Assembly (NCBI GenBank): GCA_027490725.1 | Contig: JAIXXN010000057.1 | Location: 186,001-250,000 of the forward strand | DNA from: Oxalobacteraceae bacterium | GTDB lineage: Bacteria > Pseudomonadota > Gammaproteobacteria > Burkholderiales > Burkholderiaceae_D | Length of the DNA: 64,000 nt | Reading direction: 5' to 3' | In this document: positions 36,324-46,200 of the stretch, one piece after another | Position numbering within the stretch: the first letter of the stretch is position 1 | Layout: each line of letters begins with the position of its first letter | Translations under genes and position numbers: made by a program | The notes under the pieces: model-generated | The model's database searches: none | What the model saw: the letters and a program-made list of their open reading frames with translations, nothing else | What the model was told of the DNA's origin: nothing

Positions 36324-39300
36324 TTGTCCAGCGAGTGCGGCGGTGCCACACTGGAGGCGCCGCCAGCACGTGGCGGCAGATAGCGCAGTATCGTCGCAAT
36401 CATCTGTTCGACATCGACCGGTTTGCCGATGAAATCGTCCATCCCGGCGGCAATACACTGCTCGCGTTCGGACGCCATCACCCCCGCTGTCATGGCCAGT
36501 ACCGGTAATTGCAGCCGTAGTTCGGCACGGATCGCGCGGGTCGCGGTGTACCCATCCATCTTCGGCATCTGCACATCCATCAGCACCAGATCGAAGGGCT
36601 GGCCGGTGCGCAGCAAGGCCAGCGCCTGTTCGCCATGCTCGGCCAGCGTGACCTGCGCGCCAGCCTGCTCGAGGATGCCGCGCGCTACCGCCTGATTGAT
36701 CAGATTATCTTCCGCCAGCAACAGGCGTGCGCCGGCCAGCAACTGCGGTTGCGCTTGCGCCAACACGGGCGCAAGCACCCCGTGCGCACTCGCCAGCGCG
36801 CTCTGCACCGTGTCATACAAAGTGGAGGCGGTGACCGGCTTGGTGAGGAAGGCCGGCGCGCTTTGATCCGCCAGCTCCTGCGTCAGTTTGCTGCGCCCGT
36901 AGGCGTTCACCATACAGATCAGCGGCAGGCCGAATTCCTGACGGATGGTCGCAATCAGTGCCGGCCCCGCCATATCCGGCAGCCGCCAGTCCACTAGCAC
37001 CACGTCGAAAACCACGCCGACGCACAGCCGTGCCAGCGCATCGCTGGCGCAACTGGTCAGCTCACAGGTCCAGCCCCAGGCTTCGATCGTCATTGCCAGA
37101 TAGGCGCGACTGGTGGGATTGTCGTCCACCACCAGTAAGTGGCGTGCCGCAGTGCTGCGCGCCGGACGCTGGTTCTGCCCTAGCTGGAATGGCAGCGTCA
37201 CCACGAAGCTACTGCCCTGCCCCGCTTCGCTCTGCACAACGACGCTGCCCCCCAGTAGTTCGATCAACCCTTTGGAGATGGTCAGCCCCAGTCCGGTACC
37301 GCCAAAGCGCCGGGTCGTCGACAGATCGCCCTGCACGAATGGCGAGAACAGGCGCGCCAATTGTTCTTCGCTCATGCCGATGCCGCTATCCCGCACCGTA
37401 AAGCGCAGCATGACCGCGCTGTCGACTGTCTCTGCCCGCTCGACCAATACCGCCACCTCGCCCTGCTCGGTAAACTTGATGGCATTGCCGGTCAGATTGA
37501 CCAGAATCTGCTGCAAACGCAGGGCGTCGCCGATCAGCGCACGTGGCACATCGGCGCCGACCCCCAGACATAATTCCAGATTCCGGTCACCCACGTTGAT
37601 ACTCATAATACTGGCCAGCGCATGCAGTACATCGTCCAGCACAAACGGCGCCGGATACATTTCGATTTTGCCCGCACTCATTTTGGAGAAGTCGAGGATG
37701 TCGTTCAGGATGCCCAGCAGCGACTGTCCCGAGGCGCGGATCATTTCCAGATAGCGCGCCTGCTCCGCCGATAAGCCGGTCAGCGAAAGCAAATGGGCCA
37801 TGCCTAGCACCGCATTCATCGGTGTGCGCAATTCGTGGCTCATATTGGCTACAAACACATCTTTCGCCGCGCTAGCGAGCTGGGCCTGTTCCATGGCCTG
37901 GCGCAATTCCCGCTCTACCCGTTTGCGTTCCGTCACATCCCGCAAAATGCCGACAAACAGATGCTGCTCACCGACATACAGGGCGCGGATCGACAGTTCC
38001 AGCGCAAAGGTGCTGCCATTTTTACGTAGGCCCGGTACTTCGACATTGTTACGCCCGACCACGGTGGGCGCGAAGCCGGCCAGATAGCGCGCCACCCCGG
38101 CATGGTGTGCTGCCCGCATCGCCTGCGGCATCAGACAACTCATTTCCTGTCCCACCACCTCGTCGGCGCTGTAGCCGAAAATTCCGCTGGCGGCCCGGTT
38201 GAAGGAGGCAATTTTGCCGTCCGCCGTCATGGTGATGATGCCGTCGCCGACATTGTCCATCACAGTACGGGTACGGACCTCTTTGTCGATGGCGTCGCGC
38301 CGGGCTGCCTGCAACTCCCGGGTACGCGCCTCGATCGCACTTTCCAGTTGATCCCGATACTGTTGCAATTCGGTTTCCACTTCCTGTAGCGTCTGCATGG
38401 CCTGGGCGACCTCGCGAAATTGCGGCGTGATCGCCAATTGCTGCAACTGGCCACGTTTGCCCAGCGTACTGGTGGCCAGCGACAGGGCCCGCACCGACGC
38501 TTCAATGCGCCGCGCGAAGTACCATGCGCCCAGAATGCCGAGTGCCAGCAGACTAAATACCCCAAGACTGATCCAGCGTATCGAGGCCAGCATTTCGGCC
38601 AGCACCGTGCTGCGCGGCACACCAATGACCACCGCCCAGCCGGAAGTCTGGGCATGGCTGTACATGGAATACACGGGCGTGCCTTCCAGTGTGGTGGTGC
38701 GGATTGCCGCCTCGCCGCTGCTGGCCATGCCGGCCAGTAGCGAAGGCGAACCATACTTGCCGACAAACTTTTCGGCCTGATGGGAGCGCGCCACAATCAC
38801 GCCTTGGCGGTCAAAGATTCCGGCCACCCGTCCTTCAGGTAAATGCTGTTCAGTGAGAACTTTGCCGAGCCGCTCAGGCAGAAAGGCGACCGACAGCACA
38901 TATTTCACCTTGCCTTCACGCAGTACCGGAACGTGGATGGCGACCAACGGACGCTGCAACGCGCCGCCGATAAAAATATCGGAGATGACCGTTTTGCCAG
39001 TCTGGAAGACCTGATTGATGCGCTCGTAGCTGCCGGGGTCGGGCAATCGGGCGCCATAAGGTCGCACCGTATTCAGTAATTGCACCGAATCCCGATCGCT
39101 GAGGACAAAATTAGAGCCGGGGAATTCCGGACGCAGCGCCGCACGGGCCAGCGCATAGAAAGCGGCCAGATCCCCTTGATCCAGACTGGGCGCATGGGAT
39201 AAGGCCAGCGCCATGCTGATCCCGGTGTTAATGTCGCGGTCCACCGCCTGGGCCAGTGCGCGTGCCGTGATCAGCGATTCCAGCTGGATCTGATCGCGCT

Positions 39301-39436
39301 CCCGTTCGTAGAAATTATTCGCCAGCAATACCAGACCGAGCAGTGCCGGCACGACACAGGCCCACACCAGCGCGTAAATCTGCGCGCGGATCGTGGGCAA
39401 GGGGTGGGCAAGGGGTAGCTCGTTCATGATAGACAT
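36320..39436 (-). CDS. dCache-PAS hybrid sensor histidine kinase with two receivers
   Basis: 1038 residues from ATG 39436; a second ATG three codons later is equally possible. TM1 is at 20-40, the periplasmic dCache-type sensor at ~45-280 ([30 protein letters not shown]), TM2 at ~285-305, and a coiled linker follows. A PAS domain (~395-510: [30 protein letters not shown]) leads to HisKA with SHELRTPMN (His534). HATPase_c has [15 protein letters not shown] and [11 protein letters not shown]1 has VVDDNPTS and [13 protein letters not shown]2 has [14 protein letters not shown] (Asp954) and KPVD. The output is presumably phosphotransfer to an HPt or regulator elsewhere. Tail is paralogous to the kinase at the left edge. 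Confidence 0.93.
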   Translation of the reverse strand: MSIMNELPLAHPLPTIRAQIYALVWACVVPALLGLVLLANNFYERERDQIQLESLITARALAQAVDRDINTGISMALALSHAPSLDQGDLAAFYALARAALRPEFPGSNFVLSDRDSVQLLNTVRPYGARLPDPGSYERINQVFQTGKTVISDIFIGGALQRPLVAIHVPVLREGKVKYVLSVAFLPERLGKVLTEQHLPEGRVAGIFDRQGVIVARSHQAEKFVGKYGSPSLLAGMASSGEAAIRTTTLEGTPVYSMYSHAQTSGWAVVIGVPRSTVLAEMLASIRWISLGVFSLLALGILGAWYFARRIEASVRALSLATSTLGKRGQLQQLAITPQFREVAQAMQTLQEVETELQQYRDQLESAIEARTRELQAARRDAIDKEVRTRTVMDNVGDGIITMTADGKIASFNRAASGIFGYSADEVVGQEMSCLMPQAMRAAHHAGVARYLAGFAPTVVGRNNVEVPGLRKNGSTFALELSIRALYVGEQHLFVGILRDVTERKRVERELRQAMEQAQLASAAKDVFVANMSHELRTPMNAVLGMAHLLSLTGLSAEQARYLEMIRASGQSLLGILNDILDFSKMSAGKIEMYPAPFVLDDVLHALASIMSINVGDRNLELCLGVGADVPRALIGDALRLQQILVNLTGNAIKFTEQGEVAVLVERAETVDSAVMLRFTVRDSGIGMSEEQLARLFSPFVQGDLSTTRRFGGTGLGLTISKGLIELLGGSVVVQSEAGQGSSFVVTLPFQLGQNQRPARSTAARHLLVVDDNPTSRAYLAMTIEAWGWTCELTSCASDALARLCVGVVFDVVLVDWRLPDMAGPALIATIRQEFGLPLICMVNAYGRSKLTQELADQSAPAFLTKPVTASTLYDTVQSALASAHGVLAPVLAQAQPQLLAGARLLLAEDNLINQAVARGILEQAGAQVTLAEHGEQALALLRTGQPFDLVLMDVQMPKMDGYTATRAIRAELRLQLPVLAMTAGVMASEREQCIAAGMDDFIGKPVDVEQMIATILRYLPPRAGGASSVAPPHSLDN

Positions 39437-39504
39437 ATTTTCATTTTAACAACTCTAGCACACTGCTAGCCCGTGCGCAGCAGCTGCGGCGCCGCTATAC
39501 CACA

Positions 39505-40644
39505 CTACAACGCCGCGCCCATCTTCAGCACAGCGGCGACGTTGCGCGCGGCCAGGCGTAGATTGACCGCCGCCTCATCGAGCGCCTGCGCAACCGTACA
39601 GGGGCGTTGCACTGCGCCGAAGGTGGCGGCAATGCCGTGCTCGAACACCGCTTCGACCTGCGCTCCCAGACAGCCGCCGATCGCAATCACCGGCTTGCCA
39701 TGGCCTTGTGCGATCCGGGCTACGCCGATCGGGGTTTTGCCATGCACCGTCTGGGCGTCGATGCGCCCTTCACCGGTCAGCACCAGATCGGCACTGGCGA
39801 TGGCCGCTTCCAGCCCCACGGCCTCGGCCACAATCTCGACGCCGGGACGCAAGCGCCCGCGCAGGAACACCAGCATTGCGGCAGCGATTCCCCCGCCCGC
39901 GCCGGCACCGGGCACAGCGGCAATCTGCTGGCCTAGCTGGTGTTCGATCACGCTGGCGTAGTGGCTCAGACAGGCGTCCAGCTGTTGCACCTGCTGGGGC
40001 GTGGCGCCCTTCTGCGGGCCGAAGATAGCCGAAGCGCCGTGCGGCCCCAGCAGAGGATTATCGACATCGCAGGCAATCTCGAACTGGCACTCGGCCAGCC
40101 GCGGGTCCAGCCCGGTTAGATCGAAACGCTGCAGTGCTGCCAGCCCCGCCCCGCCGGGTGCCAGCGGCTGTCCGGCGCCATCCAGCAAGCGGACGCCGAG
40201 CGCCTGCAGCATGCCGGCGCCGCCATCGTTGGTGGCGCTCCCGCCCACCCCGAGAATGAAGCGGCGCGCACCGCCATCGAGTGCTGCGCGGATCAGTTGC
40301 CCAGTGCCATAGGTGCTGGCACGCAGCACATCGCGCTCGCCGGGCGGCACCAGTTCCAGCCCGCTGGCAGCGGCCATTTCGATCACCGCGCACTGGCCAT
40401 CCCCCATCAAGCCGTAGAACGCCTGCACCGGCTTACCCAGCGGGCCTGCCACTGTCAGCGCAATCCGCCGCCCTGCGCTGGCATCAATCAGCGCCTGCAC
40501 AGTACCTTCGCCACCATCGGCCATCGGCAACAGGCAATATTCCGCATCCGGAAAGATGGCGCGAAAACCGGCGGCAATTTCTGCAGCCACGGCGAGCGCA
40601 CTGAGACTTTCTTTGAACGAATCGGGTGCAATCACAATTTTCAT
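39505..40644 (-). CDS. glycerate 2-kinase (GarK/GlxK family)
   Basis: 379 residues starting at the ATG giving MKIVIAPDSFKES, the family N-terminus; an ATG six codons upstream (40662) is possible. Family landmarks are PMADGGEGTV, ILGVGGSATNDGGAGMLQALG, FEIACDVDNPL, FGPQKGA and LVLTGEGRID. It phosphorylates D-glycerate to 2-phosphoglycerate in glyoxylate or sugar-acid breakdown. No other glycerate-pathway gene is beside it. The 228-bp gap to the divergent permease contains a marginal TATGAT -10 box at 40798 but no strong operator. Confidence 0.93.
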   Translation of the reverse strand: MKIVIAPDSFKESLSALAVAAEIAAGFRAIFPDAEYCLLPMADGGEGTVQALIDASAGRRIALTVAGPLGKPVQAFYGLMGDGQCAVIEMAAASGLELVPPGERDVLRASTYGTGQLIRAALDGGARRFILGVGGSATNDGGAGMLQALGVRLLDGAGQPLAPGGAGLAALQRFDLTGLDPRLAECQFEIACDVDNPLLGPHGASAIFGPQKGATPQQVQQLDACLSHYASVIEHQLGQQIAAVPGAGAGGGIAAAMLVFLRGRLRPGVEIVAEAVGLEAAIASADLVLTGEGRIDAQTVHGKTPIGVARIAQGHGKPVIAIGGCLGAQVEAVFEHGIAATFGAVQRPCTVAQALDEAAVNLRLAARNVAAVLKMGAAL

Positions 40645-40872
40645 AGAGGCTGACCGTTGCACGTGAGAGACAGTTAGGGTGCTTATCCTACCAAAAGGTA
40701 GCCGACTGTGGCGTAGTTACGACGCTTGGCAACACCACTGGTCGATATATCATGGTTGTTAAGACTGCCATGTTGCGGCAGGCCTGCCATTCTGCTGTAT
40801 GATCTGCCGTTGCCCAAAGGCCCACAAGGCTGCCGCGGGGACAAAGAACCACCACAATAAAACTGGAGTCAC

Positions 40873-42264
40873 ATGAGCCTATTTCGCACCAAGAATCTCG
40901 ACGATATGATCGCCCACAGCCGCAAACCTAGCGGCCTGGCGAAAGTACTCGGTCCATTTGACCTGATCCTGATGGGGATAGGCGCCATTGTCGGCACCGG
41001 TATCTTCGTACTCACCGGCACCGGCGCCGTCACGGCAGGTCCCGCGCTGACGCTGTCGTTCGTGGTCGCCGCGATCGCTTGCGGCTTCGCTGCCCTATGC
41101 TACGCCGAATTCGCGTCCACCGTACCGGTGGCGGGCTCGATCTACACCTATACTTACGCCACACTGGGCGAACTGGCAGCGTGGATGATAGGCTGGGACT
41201 TACTGCTGGAATACGGACTGGCCACCTCGGCCGTGTCGGTGGGCTGGTCGGGCTACTTCCAGTCGCTGATCTCCGGTTTCGGTCTGCACCTGCCGGTGGT
41301 TCTAACGGCGGCGCCGGGCGCCCTGCCCGGCGTAACCACCTACATCAATCTGCCCGCCCTGATCATCATGTTGCTGCTGACGGCCATGCTGGGCTGGGGC
41401 GTACGTGAATCGGCCCGTCTGAACAACATCATGGTCGCCATCAAGGTTGGCGTGGTGCTGCTGTTCATCGTGGTCGGTGCGCGCCACGTTGAACCTGCTA
41501 ACTGGCAGCCGTTCATGCCTTACGGCTACCACGGCATGCTGACCGCATCGGCGCTGGTATTCTTCGCTTTCATCGGCTTCGACGCAGTGACCTCGGCCGC
41601 AGAAGAAGTGAAAAATCCTGAGCGCGATCTGCCTATCGGCATCATCGGTTCGCTGGCCGCCTGTACTGTGCTGTACGTGATCGTATCGGCCATCATGACC
41701 GGCATCGTGCCTTACAAACAGTTCCTCGGTGTTGACCATCCGGTCTCGCTGGCACTGAAATTTGCTGGTGAAAACTGGTTTGCCGGTTTCGTCGATCTGG
41801 GTGCAATTCTGGGCATGACCACCGTGATTCTGGTGATGGCTTACGGCCAGACCCGCATTATTTTCGCCATGTCGCGTGACGGCCTGCTGCCCAAGCGTCT
41901 GTCGACCGTGCATCCGCGCCTGAAAACCCCGTTCTTCGCCACCTGGCTGGTCGGTATCGTGTTTGGTCTGATCGCTGCCGTGGTGCCGCTGAATATTCTG
42001 ACCGAACTGATCAACATTGGCACGCTGGCGGCCTTTAGTCTGGTGTCGATTGCCGTGATCATCATGCGCAAAAAACGCCCCGACCTGAAACGCGCCTTCC
42101 GCTGCCCGGGTGTGCCATTCGTGCCAGCGCTGGCCGTGGTGTTCTGCGTCATGTTGATGGCTTACCTGAGCGCCTTCACCTGGGTGGCTTTCGGTATCTG
42201 GCTGCTGCTCGGTCTGGCGATCTACTTCGGCTATGCCCGCAAGCACTCGCTGCTGAACAAGTAA
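40873..42264 (+). CDS. APC-family amino acid permease (YfnA/CAT type)
   Basis: 463 residues, 12 helices, GGAG 5-6 bases before the ATG. The N-terminus (LAKVLGPFDLILMGIGAIVGTGIFVLTG) and the conserved loop FFAFIGFDAVTSAAEEVKNPERDLPIGI mark the cationic/branched amino acid transporter subgroup of the APC superfamily. MAYGQTRIIFAMSRDGLLP is also characteristic. It imports an amino acid by proton symport; the exact one is not decidable. Followed by a strong hairpin at 42277. Confidence 0.9.
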   Translation: MSLFRTKNLDDMIAHSRKPSGLAKVLGPFDLILMGIGAIVGTGIFVLTGTGAVTAGPALTLSFVVAAIACGFAALCYAEFASTVPVAGSIYTYTYATLGELAAWMIGWDLLLEYGLATSAVSVGWSGYFQSLISGFGLHLPVVLTAAPGALPGVTTYINLPALIIMLLLTAMLGWGVRESARLNNIMVAIKVGVVLLFIVVGARHVEPANWQPFMPYGYHGMLTASALVFFAFIGFDAVTSAAEEVKNPERDLPIGIIGSLAACTVLYVIVSAIMTGIVPYKQFLGVDHPVSLALKFAGENWFAGFVDLGAILGMTTVILVMAYGQTRIIFAMSRDGLLPKRLSTVHPRLKTPFFATWLVGIVFGLIAAVVPLNILTELINIGTLAAFSLVSIAVIIMRKKRPDLKRAFRCPGVPFVPALAVVFCVMLMAYLSAFTWVAFGIWLLLGLAIYFGYARKHSLLNK

Positions 42265-42276
42265 GTTCTCCCTGCA

Positions 42277-42302
42277 ATCGAACCGGCCGCCGCCGGTTCG
42301 AT
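42277..42302 (+). terminator. perfect hairpin after the permease gene
   Basis: ATCGAACCGGC and GCCGGTTCGAT are perfect 11-bp arms with the tetraloop CGCC, 12 bp after the permease stop. The lack of a T-tract makes it a weak intrinsic terminator, but position and strength suggest transcript end or 3' stabilisation. Confidence 0.5.
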
Positions 42303-42348
42303 CTAGCGCAAGCGCCAGCGCGGCCAGATATGCGATTGTCTGGCCACG

Positions 42349-43485
42349 ATGGCCAACTCCCCCTATTTCTTCCGTAATCTGACGTCACAGCGTGGCGATG
42401 CCGGGTTGCGTGCCTACTGGCAGACCCTAGTAGATAGCAGTAGCAGCGCCGAGGCCATCTATCAAAGCCCGGCTTTCTTCGACTTCCTCAGCGACACCGC
42501 GCAGCCTGCGCAAACGCCCCATCTGTACGGCGCCTATCAGAGCGATCCGGAGCGTCTGCTGGGTCTGATCGTCTTACTGCACCAGTGCCCGCAACCGGGG
42601 CAGCCGCGCTGGCTCACGCCAGAGCAACTTGTGGTGCTAGGCAGTGCCGCACTGCTGCCGCAGGCCGGCCGGCCAGACGCAGCGAAAACGCCGGTCACGG
42701 TGCCGCAAACCTCCTTGCTGCACGCGCTACACGCTTATCTACTGCAACAATTTGCCTGTGTCGAGGCCATCGTGTACCGCGCCCTGCCCGCCGAGCATCC
42801 CGTCTGGCAGGCGCTGCTGCAGGATCCGGGTCAATTACTAGCCCTGCATCTGCACGGCTGGCGCAACTGCCACTATATGCATCTGCCGTCCGCGTACGCC
42901 AGCTACCTGGCACGACTGGGCGCGAAGCGGCGCTACAACCTGAAACGCCAGCAACGTCTACTCAGCGAACAGGCCGGTGCCGCACTGCGCTTGCAAGCGA
43001 TCGAAGCGGTCCCGCAATTGCCAGCCTTGCAGCAGGCCCTGACTGGCTGCTGCACCCCGGCGCAACGGTCACGACTCTGGAACGGTTCCGAGTTGCACGC
43101 GCTGGCGCAGCATGGGCTACTGCTGTGTTACCGCATCGATGCCGGCAGCCAGCCCTGCGGCGTGGTACTGGGGCTGCAACGGAACGGGATCTACCACCTG
43201 TTCAATATTCTTCCGGCGCCACGCTGGCAAGCGCTCTCGGCCGGCACCACGCTGCTGCAACTGGTGCTCGGCGATCTGTGCGATCAACGTCATTGCCAGC
43301 GGCTCGAATTCGGCTACGGTAGCCCGGCCCAGGCGCACCAGTCGAGTAATCAGCTGAGCCGGCGCAGCCATTTGCTATTACTCAGGCGCAACTGGCGCAA
43401 CCATCTGCGCTGCCTGGCGCTGAACTGCCGGACCCACTTGCGCGGGATGGCCAGTCACTTAAATTTTAATAAATCTTTCTTTTGA
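42349..43485 (+). CDS. GNAT-fold acyl/aminoacyltransferase-like protein (BioF2/CelD type)
   Basis: 378 residues. No clear ribosome site precedes the ATG. The central and C-terminal parts match the CelD/BcsL-type GNAT group (Acetyltransf_6): YASYLARLGAKRRYNLKRQQRLL, then GVVLGLQRNGIYHLFNILPAPRW and TLLQLVLGDLCDQRHCQRLEFGYG. Members transfer acyl or aminoacyl groups to polysaccharides or lipids, or are uncharacterised. It is Gln/Leu-rich. The last codons are AT-rich and fold with sequence past the stop into an AATAAATC/GATTTATT hairpin (43468-43491). No functional partner is nearby. Confidence 0.75.
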   Translation: MANSPYFFRNLTSQRGDAGLRAYWQTLVDSSSSAEAIYQSPAFFDFLSDTAQPAQTPHLYGAYQSDPERLLGLIVLLHQCPQPGQPRWLTPEQLVVLGSAALLPQAGRPDAAKTPVTVPQTSLLHALHAYLLQQFACVEAIVYRALPAEHPVWQALLQDPGQLLALHLHGWRNCHYMHLPSAYASYLARLGAKRRYNLKRQQRLLSEQAGAALRLQAIEAVPQLPALQQALTGCCTPAQRSRLWNGSELHALAQHGLLLCYRIDAGSQPCGVVLGLQRNGIYHLFNILPAPRWQALSAGTTLLQLVLGDLCDQRHCQRLEFGYGSPAQAHQSSNQLSRRSHLLLLRRNWRNHLRCLALNCRTHLRGMASHLNFNKSFF

Positions 43486-43618
43486 TTTATTGTGGGACTG
43501 GCAAAATAAACCACGCTGAGGCGCGGTTTGACCCTCTAATTTTCCCGATGCATGCCGTTAAACAATACAGAGGCGGTACGAACCGTCACTTAGCCAGACC
43601 TTATAGAAAGAGCATGCG

Positions 43619-43993
43619 ATGAATCTCACACCTATTACTAGCCCGAACGGTCAATCCAGGACGAGCGATGTCAAGGCTGCCGAGCCATCTGCTGCCAGTG
43701 GCAAAGTTGCGCCCGCTGCCTCGGAACCCGCCGCGATTGCCGCTGCCGCCCAGGTCGACCCGGTAAAAGTCGACAAGACTCAGTTGAAAAACTCGGTGGA
43801 TGCCATCAATCGCTACCTGAAAGATAACAGCGAGGTGCAGTTCAGCATCGACGATAGCAGCGGCGCGTCCGTGATCAAGGTGGTTGATACGGAAACCAAA
43901 AAGATCCTGCGCCAGTTTCCGTCCCAGCAGGCACTCGACATCAGCAAGGACTTGCAGGGTAAAACCGGCCTGCTGCTGAAAGGGCAGGCCTGA
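43619..43993 (+). CDS. flaG: FlaG-family flagellar protein
   Basis: 124 residues. A low-complexity Ala/Ser/Pro N-terminus (to about 50) is followed by the FlaG core: LKNSVDAINRYLKDNSEVQFSID, SVIKVVDTETKKILRQFPSQQALDISKDL. FlaG affects flagellar filament length in several bacteria. It usually sits beside fliC/fliD; here no flagellin or other flagellar gene is within the window, so it is an orphan copy. GAG lies 8 bases before the ATG. GCCGTTAA at 43554 is close to a sigma-28 -10 box, but its -35 spacing is poor. Confidence 0.88.
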   Translation: MNLTPITSPNGQSRTSDVKAAEPSAASGKVAPAASEPAAIAAAAQVDPVKVDKTQLKNSVDAINRYLKDNSEVQFSIDDSSGASVIKVVDTETKKILRQFPSQQALDISKDLQGKTGLLLKGQA

Positions 43994-44067
43994 TCCGCCC
44001 GGTGCGCTAGGACGGCACTGATCGATTCGTGTCGGCGCTCTAGCGCTAGAATGACATCAGTCCTTCC

Positions 44068-45555
44068 CTAGCCGTACGGGGTATACGTAAAGCCCTGGCC
44101 GATGGTGACGGCTAGCGCCGCCACGTTCTCGGGGCTTTCACCGAAATACGCCAGTACACTGGCCTGACTGCCACCGAGTTTATCCATGTAATTGTTCCAG
44201 AATTCCACGCCGCCGGCATCACCGGCGCGGTGCAATACGTTCTGGTAGAGCTTATCGATGAACGCGGCATTACTCAGATTCCTGCCATACAAATCGATAA
44301 ACTCCTGGCTGCTGACAAAATACGATGCCACTGTTTCGAGCGGCATGCCTGTATCCATATGGTGGATCCAGAAGCCCAGCCCGCCGCTATCGGGTACCCG
44401 GTTAAAGGCGGCCTGATACAGGCGATAACTCTGCCCGCCGTTGCCGGCAATATCGAGCGCTAGCGTAGCATCGGCAAATGCGATGCGTTCGACATTGAGC
44501 AGACTATCCATGCCCTCCGCCCCGCTCTGGTCGCTCAAGGTATAGCCGGTAGCAGATGTCGCGAGAAAAAAATTGGCCCGCTTGCCCTGCACCACCACCG
44601 TGTCGACGCCGCCGGCGCCGTCTAGCTGGTCATTGCCAGCACTGCCCGACAGCTTGTCGTTGCTGGCACTGCCCGCATAGAGACCGCCCACCCGTGGCGT
44701 CGCTGCGCTACTCACCCGCTCGTTACTGCCCGTGCCGTCGGTATAAGCGAGTTGCACCGCTATGGCACTGCCGGCCTGTGCCGCGCCTAGTGTCAGGCTA
44801 CTCGCCGTCGCCCCCTGAATCGCCACCCCGTTCGCGAGCCACTGGTAGCTGAACTGTCCCAGACCATCGGCATCGGCCAGCGTATTCTGGAGCGTCAGGA
44901 TCTGGCCGGTGAGTGCGCTCCCGGCAATGCTGACGCTGCCCGTCGGTGCATGGTTGACGGCGATGGTCGTAAAACTCGCGCTGCCCCCGGCATAGGGATT
45001 GCCAGCGCTATCGCGCAGCGCATTGCTGGCAAACACAATCTGGTAACTGCTGTCGAGCGCCAGATTGGCCGCCGGATGGATAGTCAGGCTGCTACCACTG
45101 ATGCTTAGTCCCGAACTGCCCGCGCCAAACGTTTCGAGCACCTGTCCGCTAGCCGTCTGCAAACTGATGCTGGCAGTGCCAAGCTGGATAGTTTCACTGA
45201 AATTGAAGACCAGATTTGCATTCAGACTGACATTGCTGGCGCCATGAGCCGGGCTACTGCTGAGCAAGGTCGGCGCGATGCTGTCACCGAAATAGGTGGC
45301 CAGATCGACACTGGTCTTACCGCTATTGAATAACAGCTTCTCCACATTGAGCAGCTTGACACGCAACGTAGCGCTGGCGCCGGACACAGTGTCGACGGTA
45401 ATCCAGCCATCGCTGAGCTTGCCCAGCACATAATCGCTCAATTTGGATGTTCCCATGCTCAGGGTATCGACGCCGCCTGCGCCATCGATCGTATAGGTCC
45501 CCGCCTGCACAATCGTCCAGGAATCATTGCCTGCGCTGCCCGTTGTTGTCGCCAT
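44068..45555 (-). CDS. secreted Ig-like/RTX protein with C-terminal DUF4214
   Basis: 495 residues with a strong GAGGAGAGGG ribosome site 5 bases before the ATG. No Sec signal; the opening TTTGSAGNDSW and central GSASNDKLSGSAGNDQLDGAGGVDTV are RTX-like calcium-binding nonapeptides. Residues ~90-195 form a bacterial Ig-like (SwmB) domain (APTLLSSSPAHGASNVSLNANLVFNF in two parts). The C-terminal ~120 residues are DUF4214 (YRLYQAAFNRVPDSGGLGFWI, LYQNVLHRAGDAGGVEFWNNYMD). Such proteins leave by type I secretion. No ABC/MFP/OMF transporter for it is adjacent. Likely extracellular or surface adhesin or matrix protein. Convergent with flaG. Confidence 0.88.
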   Translation of the reverse strand: MATTTGSAGNDSWTIVQAGTYTIDGAGGVDTLSMGTSKLSDYVLGKLSDGWITVDTVSGASATLRVKLLNVEKLLFNSGKTSVDLATYFGDSIAPTLLSSSPAHGASNVSLNANLVFNFSETIQLGTASISLQTASGQVLETFGAGSSGLSISGSSLTIHPAANLALDSSYQIVFASNALRDSAGNPYAGGSASFTTIAVNHAPTGSVSIAGSALTGQILTLQNTLADADGLGQFSYQWLANGVAIQGATASSLTLGAAQAGSAIAVQLAYTDGTGSNERVSSAATPRVGGLYAGSASNDKLSGSAGNDQLDGAGGVDTVVVQGKRANFFLATSATGYTLSDQSGAEGMDSLLNVERIAFADATLALDIAGNGGQSYRLYQAAFNRVPDSGGLGFWIHHMDTGMPLETVASYFVSSQEFIDLYGRNLSNAAFIDKLYQNVLHRAGDAGGVEFWNNYMDKLGGSQASVLAYFGESPENVAALAVTIGQGFTYTPYG

Positions 45556-45678
45556 TACACCCTCTCCTCACTTCAGCGCCCACGGCGCGAATGAATCCTG
45601 TATGCTTGCTATTAAGCAAGCTATATGCCCGCAAGCGCAGCGCTTTCAGCGCTGCATCCGACACTGTCTAGGAAGACC

Positions 45679-46200
45679 ATGCATCACCTGCCGACCTTGC
45701 TGTTCCAGCGCCTCCGACCCGCACTCTGCGCACTGACACTTGCTATGCCACTGGCGCAGGCAGCTACGCTGGAAATCGGCAGTAATGCACCACCATTCAG
45801 CCTGGCCGGCACTGCTGGCAGGGTCGAGCTGGCCGAGTACCGCGGCAAAACGGTCTACCTCGATTTCTGGGCGTCGTGGTGCGGCCCCTGCAAACAGTCG
45901 TTCCCGTGGATGAATGCCATGCAGGAGCGCTATGCGGCGCAGGGGCTGCAAGTCATCGCCATCAATCTCGACGCCAAGGCCGAAGATGCCAGCAGCTTCC
46001 TCGCCAGCGTTCCGGCACACTTCACCATCGCGTATGACCCTGCCGGCATTTCCGCACAACAATACCATATCAAAGGTATGCCCAGCAGCATACTGATCGG
46101 CCAGGATGGCAAAGTCCTCGGCGTGCATGCCGGCTTTAATGCTGCCGCCCGTGCCGAACTGGAACGTCAAATCACTACCGCCCTCGGAGCCCGCCCCTGA
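45679..46200 (+). CDS. TlpA-like thioredoxin-fold protein
   Basis: 173 residues from the ATG at 45679 with AGGA 6 bases upstream. A signal peptide (CALTLAMPLAQAAT, cleavage about 29) exports it. The AhpC-TSA/redoxin core has FWASWCGPCKQSFPWMNAM with Cys68 and Cys71, and the cis-Pro region is KGMPSSILI. The C-terminus is a normal TlpA/ResA size. It is a periplasmic thiol-disulfide reductase. Its stop overlaps the start of the DUF4266 lipoprotein (TGATG). It heads the DUF4266-DUF3570-ApbE set, so its substrate is probably the Cys-rich tail of the DUF4266 protein or another member. Confidence 0.9.
   Translation: MHHLPTLLFQRLRPALCALTLAMPLAQAATLEIGSNAPPFSLAGTAGRVELAEYRGKTVYLDFWASWCGPCKQSFPWMNAMQERYAAQGLQVIAINLDAKAEDASSFLASVPAHFTIAYDPAGISAQQYHIKGMPSSILIGQDGKVLGVHAGFNAAARAELERQITTALGARP

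Noticed and set aside
41302-42246. 314-codon open frame opposite the APC permease
   Set aside because: No hydrophobic or domain pattern, and low-complexity His/Gln/Asp content typical of shadows of membrane proteins.
43468-43491. AT-rich hairpin spanning the end of the GNAT-like gene as a terminator
   Set aside because: AATAAATC/GATTTATT stem is AT-only and overlaps the stop codon; too unstable to call.
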